A DNA stretch of 64,000 bases from Mesorhizobium helmanticense (GCF_003034915.1 NZ_PZJX01000043.1:62001-126000); one strand, 5' to 3'. Numbered from the stretch's first letter, positions 51,728 to 59,929 are shown. Notes: generated by a model not told the origin, from the sequence alone. Translations and numbers: made by a program.

Positions 51728-52654
51728 TCAGGCCCAGCCGTCGAAGAATTTCTCGCCGGCCTTGGTCCGCACCGTCCTGGCTGCGTCCGCACCGATCAGC
51801 GCTGCATCCCCGGCCGGACCTTGCGCCTTGACCTCATGCCAGTCCGTGCCATCCGGCGAGATGATCAATCCGGCGAAGGACAGTATCCCGCCTGATATCG
51901 TCGCATGGCCGGCGATCGGCGTGCGGCAGGATCCGTCGAGCGCCGCGAGGAAGGCGCGCTCGCAGGCCAGCGCCTGGCCGGTCGGTACGTCATGGATTGC
52001 CGTCAGCACTTTCTCCACATCGCGGTCGCCGATACGGGTTTCAATGCCGATCGCGCCTTGCCCGGGCGCCGGTGGAAAGAGATCGAGCGGCATCAGGTCG
52101 GTGACGACATGTTCGAGCCCGAGCCGCTTCAGCCCGGCATAGGCCAAAATGGTGCCGTCGGCGATGCCTTCGTCCAGCTTGCGCAGCCGCGTCTGCACAT
52201 TGCCGCGGAACATCACCACGTCGAGGTCCGGCCGCATGCGCCGGATCAGCGCCTGGCGCCTGAGCGACGACGAGCCGACCTTGGCGCCTTGCGGCAGGTC
52301 GGCGATCGCCTTCACCGCCTTGCCGATGAAAGCGTCGCGCGCATCCTCGCGCGGCAGGAAGGCGCTGAGTTCCAGCCCATCGGGCAACAGCGTCGGCATG
52401 TCCTTGGACGAATGCACGGCGATGTCGATGCGCCGCTCGAGCAGCGCCTCCTCGATCTCCTTGGTGAACAGGCCCTTGCCGCCGGCTTCCGACAGCGGCC
52501 GGTCCTGGATACGGTCGCCGCTGGTCGAGATGACGACAATCTCGAACGCCTCAGCCGGCATGTCGTGCGCCGCCATCAGCCGCGCCTGCGTTTCATGCGC
52601 CTGCGCCAGCGCCAGCGGGCTGCCGCGTGTTCCGATTTTCAAGGTTGTTTGCAT
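51728..52654 (-). CDS. hemC: Hydroxymethylbilane synthase (porphobilinogen deaminase)
   Basis: Polymerises four porphobilinogens to hydroxymethylbilane, 308 residues. It has the N-terminal IGTRGSPLALAQAHE, SGDRIQDRPLSEAGGKGLF, HSSKDMPT and GSSSLRRQA blocks. Cys243 in DGSCRTPIAGH attaches the dipyrromethane cofactor. The ATG at 52654 matches the normal N-terminus; the open frame continuing upstream is the antisense shadow of tsaD. It heads the leftward hem operon and is divergent from tsaD, with a 102-bp gap. Confidence 0.95.
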   Translation of the reverse strand: MQTTLKIGTRGSPLALAQAHETQARLMAAHDMPAEAFEIVVISTSGDRIQDRPLSEAGGKGLFTKEIEEALLERRIDIAVHSSKDMPTLLPDGLELSAFLPREDARDAFIGKAVKAIADLPQGAKVGSSSLRRQALIRRMRPDLDVVMFRGNVQTRLRKLDEGIADGTILAYAGLKRLGLEHVVTDLMPLDLFPPAPGQGAIGIETRIGDRDVEKVLTAIHDVPTGQALACERAFLAALDGSCRTPIAGHATISGGILSFAGLIISPDGTDWHEVKAQGPAGDAALIGADAARTVRTKAGEKFFDGWA

Positions 52655-52756
52655 GGCGCGCGGTCCGTGATAACCCCCGGCAGATTGAGGCCGTTTTTCC
52701 GGGCTTTCTCCTAACGGGGAAAGGCTGGTTGCACAATCACTAGGGACAGCGACGAA

Positions 52757-53845
52757 TTGATCCGCGTTCTGGGCATTGAGACGAGTTGCGACGAGACTGC
52801 CGCCAGCGTGGTCACGCTGGAAGGCGATGCCGCGCCAAAAATCCTGTCCAATATCGTGCTCAGCCAGATCGAGGAGCACGCCGCCTTTGGCGGCGTCGTG
52901 CCGGAGATCGCCGCGCGCGCCCATGTCGAGGCGCTGGACGGCATTATTGAAGCAGCCCTTGCCGATTCGGGTGCAAAGCTCGCCGACATCGATGCCATCG
53001 CCGCGACCGCCGGTCCGGGCCTCGTCGGCGGGCTGATCGTCGGGCTGATGACGGCCAAGGCGATTGCCGCGGCGGCACACAAGCCGCTGCTCGCCATCAA
53101 CCACCTCGAGGGCCACGCGCTGACCGCCAGGCTGACCGATGGCCTCGATTTCCCCTATCTCTTGCTGCTGGTGTCGGGCGGCCACACGCAGATCGTCGCG
53201 GTGCGCGGCGTCGGCGACTATCAGCGCTGGGCGACGACCATTGACGATGCGCTGGGCGAAGCCTTCGACAAGACGGCCAAGATGCTCGGCCTACCCTATC
53301 CCGGCGGACCGAATGTCGAGAAGGCGGCAGCGACCGGCGATGCCACGCGTTTCGCCTTTCCGCGCCCGATGAAGGGCTCGGCACAACCCGACTTCTCCTT
53401 TTCCGGCCTCAAGACCGCCGTGCGCCAGGCGGCAACGGCGATTGCCCCGCTGAGCGACCAGGACGTCGCCGACATCTGCGCCTCGTTCCAGGCGGCAGTC
53501 GCCGATGCACTGGGCGACCGCGTTTCGCGAGCGCTTAGCCGGTTCCGTCAGGAGTTTCCGGGCAAGGCGGAGCCGGCGCTGGTCGTCGCCGGCGGCGTCG
53601 CCGCCAACCGCACGATCAAGGCGACACTGCAAGCCCTGTGCGCCGAGGCCGGCTTTCAATTTGTCGCGCCGCCGCTGAAGCTCTGCACCGACAACGCCGC
53701 GATGATCGCCTGGGCCGGCATTGAACGGCTGCGCGCCGGCATCGTGCAAGAAAACGCCGCCGATTTCGTGCCGCGCTCGCGCTGGCCGCTGGACAGCGTC
53801 TCCGCCCCGATGATCGGTTCGGGCCGGCGCGGAGCCAAAGCATGA
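52757..53845 (+). CDS. tsaD: tRNA N6-threonylcarbamoyladenosine transferase TsaD
   Basis: Transfers threonylcarbamoyl to A37 of ANN-decoding tRNAs, 362 residues of the ASKHA/Kae1 family. The start region is VLGIETSCDETAASVV. The metal-binding histidines are His116 and His120 in INHLEGHALTARL, with SGGHTQIV, DDALGEAFDKTAKMLGLPYP and GGVAANRTIK also present. The start is TTG at 52757. Its stop overlaps the gpsA ATG (ATGA), so the two are coupled. Divergent from hemC. Confidence 0.95.
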   Translation: MIRVLGIETSCDETAASVVTLEGDAAPKILSNIVLSQIEEHAAFGGVVPEIAARAHVEALDGIIEAALADSGAKLADIDAIAATAGPGLVGGLIVGLMTAKAIAAAAHKPLLAINHLEGHALTARLTDGLDFPYLLLLVSGGHTQIVAVRGVGDYQRWATTIDDALGEAFDKTAKMLGLPYPGGPNVEKAAATGDATRFAFPRPMKGSAQPDFSFSGLKTAVRQAATAIAPLSDQDVADICASFQAAVADALGDRVSRALSRFRQEFPGKAEPALVVAGGVAANRTIKATLQALCAEAGFQFVAPPLKLCTDNAAMIAWAGIERLRAGIVQENAADFVPRSRWPLDSVSAPMIGSGRRGAKA

Positions 53846-54867
53846 CCAACGAGGGCATGACCGGCGGCGAGGATAGGACACCAAGCGGCTGGCGCGTCGC
53901 CGTGCTTGGCGGCGGCGCCTGGGGCACGGCGCTGGCGCTGGCAATGCTGCGCGCTGGCCATTTCGTCCGCCTCTATGCGCGCGACCCGCAGACCGTCGCC
54001 GCGATCGACCACGGCGAAAATCCGCGCTATCTGCCGGGTATCGCGATCGAACCCGGCATCGTGGCGACCAGCGACATCAAGGCCGCGCTCGACGGCGCCG
54101 ATTGCGTGCTGGCGGTGACGCCGGCGCAGTCGCTGCGCACCATGCTGGCAACAGCGAAAGACCATATGCCGCAAGGCGTCCCGCTGGTTCTCTGCGCCAA
54201 GGGCATCGAGCGCGACACCGGCGCGCTGCTGTCGGCGATAGTCGAGGAAATTCTGCCGAAAAATCCGGTCGCCGCTCTGTCCGGCCCGAGTTTTGCCACC
54301 GACGTAGCCAGGGGCCTGCCGACCGCCGTAGTGGTCGCCGCTCGCGACGCGGGTCTGGCGGCAGACCTTGCCGCCCGCTTTTCGGCCGAGAACCTGCGCT
54401 GCTACTCAAGCGACGACCTGATCGGCGTCGAGATCGGCGGCGCGCTGAAGAACGTCTTTGCGATTGCCGCGGGTGCGGTCACCGGCGCCGGGCTCGGCGC
54501 CAGCGCCCAGGCCGCCATGGTGACGCGCGGCTTCGTCGAATTGCGCCGCATCGGTGCGGCCTTCGGCGCGAAACCGGAAACACTGATGGGGCTTTCCGGC
54601 CTCGGTGACCTTTTGCTCACCTGCTCATCCGCCCAGTCGCGCAATTTCGCCTACGGGCTGGCGCTGGGCCAGGGCAAGCCGCTTGCCGGCCTGCCGCTGG
54701 CCGAAGGCGTGCCGACGGCGGCGATCGCCGCCCGCATCGCCGTCGAGCGCGGAATCGACGCGCCGATCATCACAGCCGTCGCGGCGATACTGGACGGCAC
54801 GGTCACCATAAGCCAGGCTGTGACGGCGCTGATGACCAGACCGTTGAAGACCGAAACCGACCTATAA
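53842..54867 (+). CDS. gpsA: Glycerol-3-phosphate dehydrogenase [NAD(P)+]
   Basis: Makes sn-glycerol 3-phosphate for phospholipid synthesis, 341 residues. The cofactor motif VLGGGAWGTALALAM is near residues 21-35. Conserved blocks CAKGIERDTGALLS, ALSGPSFATDVARGLPTAVV, IGGALKNVFAIAAG (catalytic lysine) and GLSGLGDLLLTCSSAQSRN are all present. It overlaps tsaD by 4 bp and is followed 26 bp later by the YciI gene. Confidence 0.95.
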   Translation: MTNEGMTGGEDRTPSGWRVAVLGGGAWGTALALAMLRAGHFVRLYARDPQTVAAIDHGENPRYLPGIAIEPGIVATSDIKAALDGADCVLAVTPAQSLRTMLATAKDHMPQGVPLVLCAKGIERDTGALLSAIVEEILPKNPVAALSGPSFATDVARGLPTAVVVAARDAGLAADLAARFSAENLRCYSSDDLIGVEIGGALKNVFAIAAGAVTGAGLGASAQAAMVTRGFVELRRIGAAFGAKPETLMGLSGLGDLLLTCSSAQSRNFAYGLALGQGKPLAGLPLAEGVPTAAIAARIAVERGIDAPIITAVAAILDGTVTISQAVTALMTRPLKTETDL

Positions 54868-54893
54868 ATTCGAACGACCCGGAGCTGAAAAAG

Positions 54894-55190
54894 ATGCTGT
54901 TTGCGTGGATTTGCAAGGACAAGCCTGGAAAGCTGCAGGTGCGGCTCGATACACGGCCAGAACATGTTGCCTTCCTGGAAGGGCTGAACAGCGAGAAGAA
55001 ACTGGCCTTCGCCGGTCCGTTCCTCGATGCCGACGGCAAGCCGAATGGCAGCCTCGTGGTGGTCGAGGCGCCCGATCTGGCTGCGGCGAAAGCGCTGTCG
55101 GCCGCCGATCCCTATGCTAGGGCCGGACTGTTCGAAAGTGTCGAAATCCGGCAGTGGAATTGGGTTTTCAACAAGCCGGCGGCTAACTAA
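54894..55190 (+). CDS. YciI family protein
   Basis: A 98-residue alpha-beta protein of the YciI/YCII ferredoxin-like fold. The segments DKPGKLQVRLDTRPEHVAFL, AGPFLDADGKPNGSLVVVEA and DPYARAGLFESVEI are the family blocks, with a conserved His-Asp pair proposed to be catalytic. The biochemical role is not established. It follows gpsA and precedes an EVE gene, a grouping typical of alphaproteobacteria. Confidence 0.88.
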   Translation: MLFAWICKDKPGKLQVRLDTRPEHVAFLEGLNSEKKLAFAGPFLDADGKPNGSLVVVEAPDLAAAKALSAADPYARAGLFESVEIRQWNWVFNKPAAN

Positions 55191-55226
55191 TCCTGATCGC
55201 GGACGAGCGAACGCAAGGAGGAGCAA

Positions 55227-55652
55227 ATGAATTACTGGCTGTTCAAATCCGAGCCCTCGGTCTTCTCGTTCGAGGCGCTGAAGGCGAAGGGCAAGGCCGG
55301 CACGCAATGGGACGGCGTGCGCAACTATGCGGCGCGCAACAACATGAAGGCGATGCAGATCGGCGATCTCGGCTTCTTCTACCATTCCAACGAAGGGCTT
55401 AACGTCGTCGGCATCGCCGAGGTTTGCGCGCTTGCCCATCCCGACACCACCACTGACGATCCCCGATGGGAATGCGTCGACATCCGCGCCTTCAAGGACG
55501 TGCCTAACCCGCCGACTCTGGAACAGGTCAAGGCCAATCCCAAGCTGGCCGAAATGGCGCTGGTCCGGCTCGGGCGGCTTTCCGTCCAGCCGGTGACGCC
55601 GGCCGAATGGAAAGAGGTCTGCCGCATGGGCGGCCTGTCACCCGCCCCGTGA
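55227..55652 (+). CDS. EVE domain-containing protein
   Basis: A 141-residue single EVE domain (PUA-like fold). It starts MNYWLFKSEPSVFSFEAL and contains WDGVRNYAARNNMKAM and GDLGFFYHSNEGLNVVGIAE. The fold binds modified bases in RNA or DNA; bacterial stand-alone copies resemble the Thy28/THYN1 type. The ribosome site AAGGAGGAG is very strong. Its stop overlaps the GTG of the methyltransferase gene. Confidence 0.92.
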   Translation: MNYWLFKSEPSVFSFEALKAKGKAGTQWDGVRNYAARNNMKAMQIGDLGFFYHSNEGLNVVGIAEVCALAHPDTTTDDPRWECVDIRAFKDVPNPPTLEQVKANPKLAEMALVRLGRLSVQPVTPAEWKEVCRMGGLSPAP

Positions 55653-56305
55653 CGGCGCTGACGCCGAACAGCGCAAAAAAGTTCATCCTCGACAACACGG
55701 CGTTGATGGCGCCGCCGCATGTGCCGGAGATTGTCCTGCATCTGGCCGACGAGGCACATGATCTTTGGCAGCGCACCGAGGACGAGCTGACCGAAATCGG
55801 CCTGCCGCCGCCCTTCTGGGCCTTTGCTTGGGCCGGCGGCCAGGGCCTTGCCCGATATATCATCGACAATCCTGCGACGGTGAGCGGCAAGTGCGTGCTC
55901 GACTTCGCTTCCGGCTCCGGCCTTGTCGCCATCGCAGCCGTGCAGGCCGGCGCGGCGGAGGTGATCGCCGCCGACATCGACCCGTTCTGCGCGACCGCAA
56001 TCCGCCTCAATGCCGAAGCCAATGGCGCCGGGATAAATTTCCTCGGCACGGATTGCATCGGCACCGATGCCAGCTGGGATGTGGTTCTGGCTGGCGACGT
56101 CTTTTACGACAAGCCTTTAGCCGATCGTCTGATGCCGTGGCTCGCAGTGCTGAGAGCGCGCGGCGCCGAAATCCTCGTCGGCGACCCCGGCCGCGCCTAT
56201 CTGCCGAAGACTGGGCTGGAACCGCTTGCCGTCTACGAGGTGGCGGTGACGCGGGCCCTCGAGGACGCCGAGGTCAAGCGCACCACCGTCTGGCGCCTTT
56301 CTTGA
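55649..56305 (+). CDS. Class I SAM-dependent methyltransferase
   Basis: A 218-residue methyltransferase of the PrmA/ETFB-lysine methyltransferase-like group. The SAM-binding motif is VLDFASGSGLVAIAAVQAGA, then the acidic motif II VIAADIDPF and motif LAGDVFYDKP in the position of the D-x-x-Y catalytic region. The GTG start at 55649 overlaps the EVE stop (GTGA). Related bacterial enzymes modify lysines in electron-transfer flavoprotein beta or ribosomal proteins; which applies here is not known. Confidence 0.83.
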   Translation: MTALTPNSAKKFILDNTALMAPPHVPEIVLHLADEAHDLWQRTEDELTEIGLPPPFWAFAWAGGQGLARYIIDNPATVSGKCVLDFASGSGLVAIAAVQAGAAEVIAADIDPFCATAIRLNAEANGAGINFLGTDCIGTDASWDVVLAGDVFYDKPLADRLMPWLAVLRARGAEILVGDPGRAYLPKTGLEPLAVYEVAVTRALEDAEVKRTTVWRLS

Positions 56306-56348
56306 CGGCAACGCCGAACAGGCGTTCCATCGCGCATCGATTATGAGA

Positions 56349-56413
56349 ATGTCGTTGTCCCAAAACCGCTGGCACCCTCGGTTCAAGACCGAGGGCATGC
56401 TTTTGGGCGACAT
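56349..56413. repeat. Intergenic nested-palindrome repeat
   Basis: Outer arms ATGTCG/CGACAT (56349-56354, 56408-56413) and CCCAAAA/TTTTGGG (56359-56365, 56401-56407) enclose an inner perfect stem CCCTCGGT/ACCGAGGG (56375-56382, 56388-56395). Sequences with this ATGTCGTTGTCCCAAAACCG core are common between genes in Mesorhizobium and relatives, from general knowledge. It may also end transcription of the methyltransferase gene. Confidence 0.7.
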
Positions 56414-56433
56414 GCTTGCGGGGAGGGAAACTC

Positions 56434-56856
56434 ATGGATTTTTCAGCAGTGAACTGGCTGGCGGTGATCGTCGCCGCCGTGGTGGCGTGGCTGTTCGGCG
56501 CGGTCTGGTACATGGGTTTGAGCAAGCCGTGGCTGAAGGCCGCCAAGCTTGATCCGGCAACGATGAAGAAATCGCCGCTGCCCTTCGTCATCTCCTTCAT
56601 CGCCGAACTGTTGATGGCGCTTGTCACCGCCCTGATCGTCGGCGCGATGACCGGCGGCGAGCCGAGCCTCGTCGCCGGACTGGTCTTCGGCTTCGTTCTC
56701 TGGCTGGGCTTCGTCGCCACGACGCTCTCCGTCAACCATCGCTATGAAGGCTTCGGCTGGGATCTGACCCTGATCGACGCCGGCCATTGGCTTGGCGTGC
56801 TGCTGCTCATCGGCGCTGTAATCGGCTGGTTCGGCGTGGCTGAAGTCGCGGGCTGA
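56434..56856 (+). CDS. DUF1761 family membrane protein
   Basis: A 140-residue membrane protein with four hydrophobic segments (about residues 8-28, 52-75, 82-100 and 115-135). The starting block NWLAVIVAAVVAWLFGAVWY and the segment ATTLSVNHRYEGFGWDLTLID are typical of DUF1761. Function unknown. The ATG at 56434 has GGGAGG 8 bases upstream. It is convergent with the LysR gene, 26 bp apart, and separated from the methyltransferase gene by the nested-palindrome repeat. Confidence 0.82.
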   Translation: MDFSAVNWLAVIVAAVVAWLFGAVWYMGLSKPWLKAAKLDPATMKKSPLPFVISFIAELLMALVTALIVGAMTGGEPSLVAGLVFGFVLWLGFVATTLSVNHRYEGFGWDLTLIDAGHWLGVLLLIGAVIGWFGVAEVAG

Positions 56857-56882
56857 GCGTTGCCGCCGAGAATGGGGCGACG

Positions 56883-57833
56883 CTAAAGCTCGTCCCAGCT
56901 TCGACGTGTCGGATCTGGCTGCGGGTTGTGGACTTCGTTCAGGAGCCAATCCCTGAACGCCACGATCCTGGCATCATCTGCGGCTGCCTGCGGGTAGACC
57001 AGGTGATAGGCGAAGTCGGGTGCAACCTTGATGCCCAGGGCGAACGGCCGCACCAACCGGCCTTCGGAAAGATCGTTTGCCACCATGGCGAATTCGGCGA
57101 GCGCCACTGCATTGCCGTCGAGCGCGGCCTGCACCGCATCCGATGAGCTGCCGAAGACAATGGTCCGGCTGTCATCGAAATCGTCGACACCCGCGGCCGC
57201 CATCCACATGCGCCAGTTCGGCCAGGTCACGCCTTGCCGCGACCACGCGATATGGGCGAGCGTGTGATGGAAGAGATCGCGCGGCTCCTTCAGCGGCGGT
57301 CCCGCCCTGAGCAGCGCCGGACTGCACACGGGAATGATCATGTTGTCGAACAGGCGATGGCTGCAAAGCCCCTGATATTTCCCGGTGCCGAAGCGGATAC
57401 CGACATCGACGTCGTCACGATCGAAGTCGCGCACTTCATAGGAGATGTCGAAGCGCAGGTCGATCTCAGGCTGGTGCCTGCGAAAATCGTCGACGCGCCG
57501 CATCAGCCATTTTGTCGCGAACTGCGCGTCGAGCGTAATCTTCAGCAAAGCCGTGCCGCGCGTCATCTTGTGCGCTCGCGAAACCGCCCGGCCAAGCAGG
57601 TCGAGCGCGTCGGCCGAGGCCTCGAACAGCACCGTACCCGCCTCGGTCAGCCTGATGGTGCGGCTGGTGCGCGTGAACAGCACGAGGCCTAGCTGATCCT
57701 CGATCTCCTTGATCTGGTGGCTGACCGCCGCCGGCGTCAGGCCGAGCTCATCGGCGGCGCGGGTGAAATTGAGGTGCCGGGCCGCCGCCTCCAGCGTCCT
57801 CAGGGCACGCGTTCCCGGCAGCAGGCGGGCCAT
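56883..57833 (-). CDS. LysR family transcriptional regulator (GcvA-like)
   Basis: A 316-residue LysR-type regulator. The N-terminal winged helix is LPGTRALRTLEAAARHLNFT, then RAADELGLTPAAVSHQIKEI, the pattern of the GcvA/AmpR subgroup. The C-terminal periplasmic-binding-like domain carries DVGIRFGTGKYQGLCSHRLF. The ATG at 57833 gives the normal N-terminus for this subgroup; an upstream TTG at 57878 is not supported by a ribosome site. It is divergent from a small DUF1127 gene, with a perfect palindrome in the 164-bp gap. The ligand is unknown. Confidence 0.87.
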   Translation of the reverse strand: MARLLPGTRALRTLEAAARHLNFTRAADELGLTPAAVSHQIKEIEDQLGLVLFTRTSRTIRLTEAGTVLFEASADALDLLGRAVSRAHKMTRGTALLKITLDAQFATKWLMRRVDDFRRHQPEIDLRFDISYEVRDFDRDDVDVGIRFGTGKYQGLCSHRLFDNMIIPVCSPALLRAGPPLKEPRDLFHHTLAHIAWSRQGVTWPNWRMWMAAAGVDDFDDSRTIVFGSSSDAVQAALDGNAVALAEFAMVANDLSEGRLVRPFALGIKVAPDFAYHLVYPQAAADDARIVAFRDWLLNEVHNPQPDPTRRSWDEL

Positions 57834-57956
57834 CAGCGCGGGATGATTTTTGGCAGGATCATCGCCTCGGATCCACAAATAAAACTTGATGATCTAGAAA
57901 GAACTACTCGTTTCCCTCTTAAATTTCAATCCGGCATGATGTGACCATCGAGAAAC

Positions 57957-57975
57957 TATCAAACCGGGTTTGATA
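57957..57975. promoter_or_regulatory. Perfect 19-bp palindrome between LysR gene and DUF1127 gene
   Basis: TATCAAACC (57957-57965), central G, GGTTTGATA (57967-57975). It lies 22 bp before the DUF1127 ATG and could be the LysR binding site or, in the transcript, a hairpin in the 5' leader. Confidence 0.6.
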
Positions 57976-57997
57976 TCCGGATGGAACGGATCACGTC

Positions 57998-58252
57998 ATG
58001 TCACACATCGTTTTGAAGTCTCCTTCTGCCGGGCCAGTCTGGCTGCGCGCGGCAATTGAATGGCTCCACCACGCGAAAATCGCGATCAACCTCCGGCCTG
58101 AGCACAGCCTCCCGCGTGAAAATATCGAGGACCTCTCGGACCGCCAACTGCGCGACATCGGCGCCGAGCGGAAGGATGTCGCCCGCGCCATGGACCGGGA
58201 GCTGGGCCGGCTGGGATTGCTCGACATTGGCTGGCAATTGCCGCGGAAATAG
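57998..58252 (+). CDS. Small DUF1127 domain protein
   Basis: An 84-residue basic protein. The C-terminal half holds the DUF1127 motif (IEDLSDRQLRDIGAERKDVA). The N-terminal half has a weakly amphipathic WLRAAIEWLHHAK segment. Short DUF1127 proteins in related alphaproteobacteria have been connected with metabolic adaptation and RNA turnover; the mechanism is uncertain. It is divergent from the LysR gene, with the palindrome 22 bp before its start, and is followed within 3 bp of the stop by a large inverted repeat. Confidence 0.82.
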   Translation: MSHIVLKSPSAGPVWLRAAIEWLHHAKIAINLRPEHSLPRENIEDLSDRQLRDIGAERKDVARAMDRELGRLGLLDIGWQLPRK

Positions 58253-58254
58253 AG

Positions 58255-58335
<81 letters not shown>

Positions 58336-58339
58336 TCCC

Positions 58340-58936
58340 CTACCTCACCACCTTCACCACCGTCCTGTCCGACAGTAGCGGCAACAACCGCGCCATCGTG
58401 CGTGCCGTCACCGCCACGCAACCTTGCGTCGGCGTGAAATCGGCTCGTGCCAAATGGAAGAAGATGGCGCTGCCGCGCCCGCGTCGGCGCGGCGCGATGT
58501 TCCAGTCGAGCACCAGGCAGGCGTCATAGAGCCGGTCGGCGCGCCGCATCCGCTCATGGCTGGCGCCATAGGGGATCTTCACCGGGCGGTTGTAGTTGCG
58601 GTCGTCGGGCACTTCGCACCAGCCGAGGTCTGGCCCGATCGGCGCCATCGCCAGTCGGGTTTTGCGGCCCTCGGAAAAATGGTCTCCGCGAAAATATCCT
58701 GATAGGATCCGCATCGAGGCGAGCGGCGTGGCGCCGTCGCCTTCGCGCTTGCCGGCCGAGATGCCGCCGCGTCCCAGCGCGCATGGAAACACCAGTCCGC
58801 CGGCCTGCAGGAGCCCTTGGGCAGCATTGCCGGGCCTGGCCCGCACGGTGAGCACGCGAACCCCTTTTGGCAAAAATGCGCCGGCTGCATTGCGCTGCCG
58901 TTTTTTCTTGTATGATCGTGTCACGGAACAAATCAC
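58340..58936 (-). CDS. L,D-transpeptidase family protein (YkuD-like, COG3786 type)
   Basis: Catalytic domain protein of up to 198 residues. The active-site region is IFFHLARADFTPTQGCVAV, where the cysteine of TQGC is the nucleophile and the upstream His the base. ALGRGGISAGKREGDGATP and WCEVPDDRNYNRPV are typical of the short COG3786 subgroup. No clear signal peptide is seen. The start is uncertain: GTG 58936 gives the full frame, GTG 58924 is similar, and GTG 58855 has the best ribosome site (AAAAGGGG five bases upstream). Enzymes of this fold form 3-3 peptidoglycan crosslinks or attach proteins to peptidoglycan. Confidence 0.82.
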   Translation of the reverse strand: MICSVTRSYKKKRQRNAAGAFLPKGVRVLTVRARPGNAAQGLLQAGGLVFPCALGRGGISAGKREGDGATPLASMRILSGYFRGDHFSEGRKTRLAMAPIGPDLGWCEVPDDRNYNRPVKIPYGASHERMRRADRLYDACLVLDWNIAPRRRGRGSAIFFHLARADFTPTQGCVAVTARTMARLLPLLSDRTVVKVVR

Positions 58937-59020
58937 TGTGATCGGCTGTTGTGTCGGTCAACTTCAGCATAAACGGGGGGCGGTCAACTGAATTTTCTTT
59001 TCAAAACAACGGATTGATCC

Positions 59021-59704
59021 ATGACCTCACGCACCATTCTGATCGTTGACGATGATGACGACCTGCGCGGCACACTCGTCGAACAATTGTCCCTCTACGA
59101 GGAATTCGATGTCCTGCAGGAAGCAAACGCCGCCAAAGGCGTCGCCGCGGCCCGCGGCGGCCTCATCGATCTGCTCATCATGGATGTCGGCCTGCCCGAC
59201 ATGGATGGCCGGGAGGCGGTGAAGATACTGCGCAAGGGCGGCTACAAGGCGCCGATCATCATGCTGACCGGGCACGACACCGATTCCGACACGATTCTCG
59301 GTCTCGAAGCCGGCGCCAACGACTATGTGACCAAGCCGTTCCGCTTCGCCGTGCTTCTGGCCCGCATCCGCGCCCAGCTTCGCCAGCACGAGCAGAGCGA
59401 GGACGCCACCTTTTCGGTTGGTCCCTACACTTTCAAGCCAAGCCAGAAGCTTCTGATCGACCAGCGCGGCACCAAGGTGCGGCTGACCGAGAAGGAAGCC
59501 TCGATCATCAAATATCTCTACCGCGCCGACCAGAAGGTGGTGACGCGTGACGTGCTGCTCGAGGAAGTCTGGGGCTATAATTCCGGCGTCACCACGCACA
59601 CGTTGGAAACCCATGTCTACCGGTTGCGCCAGAAGATCGAGCGCGATCCTTCCAATGCGGAAATTCTTGTGACAGAAAGCGGCGGCTACAAGCTGGTTCC
59701 TTAA
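59021..59704 (+). CDS. cenR: OmpR-type response regulator, CenR-like
   Basis: A 227-residue two-component response regulator. The acidic pocket is Asp10-Asp12, the probable phospho-acceptor Asp55 is in LLIMDVGLPDMDG, and the switch residues are in MLTGHD and VTKPFRF. A winged-helix DNA-binding domain covers about residues 130-227 (THTLETHVYRLRQKI). The receiver and hinge closely follow the alphaproteobacterial CenR pattern (LVEQLSLYEEFDVLQE; EAGANDYVTKPFRFAVLLAR), an envelope regulator that can be essential. No histidine kinase gene is adjacent. The next gene is a cNMP-binding protein. Confidence 0.85.
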   Translation: MTSRTILIVDDDDDLRGTLVEQLSLYEEFDVLQEANAAKGVAAARGGLIDLLIMDVGLPDMDGREAVKILRKGGYKAPIIMLTGHDTDSDTILGLEAGANDYVTKPFRFAVLLARIRAQLRQHEQSEDATFSVGPYTFKPSQKLLIDQRGTKVRLTEKEASIIKYLYRADQKVVTRDVLLEEVWGYNSGVTTHTLETHVYRLRQKIERDPSNAEILVTESGGYKLVP

Positions 59705-59790
59705 ACATTTCATCATCTATTAAGCGGTCGGGACGAGGACTGCGTTCCGGTACGATCCTGAAACTGGAGGAGGTTCCGGGTCGAGCTAGG

Positions 59791-59890
59791 GCAACTCCAG
59801 GAAAAGTGTGAAACGGTTTTCCGTCCGGAATTGCTCCGAAACAAAGAGATAGAGCGGTTCGGCGTTTCCGTGAAACGATGAACCGCTCTA
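59791..59890. repeat. Intergenic palindromic repeat between cenR and the cNMP-binding gene
   Basis: Nested hairpin: TAGAGCGGTTC (59850-59860) pairs with GAACCGCTCTA (59880-59890), and inside it CGTTTC (59863-59868) pairs with GAAACG (59872-59877). It is preceded by GCAACTCCAGGAAAAGTGTG and a second semi-palindrome (AAACGGTTTTCCGTCCGGAA). From general knowledge this pair is a widespread intergenic repeat in Mesorhizobium and other rhizobia. Confidence 0.75.
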
Positions 59891-59929
59891 GAGGGAGGCG
59901 TCGGACTGTCGGTTCGGGGACATAGCTAG

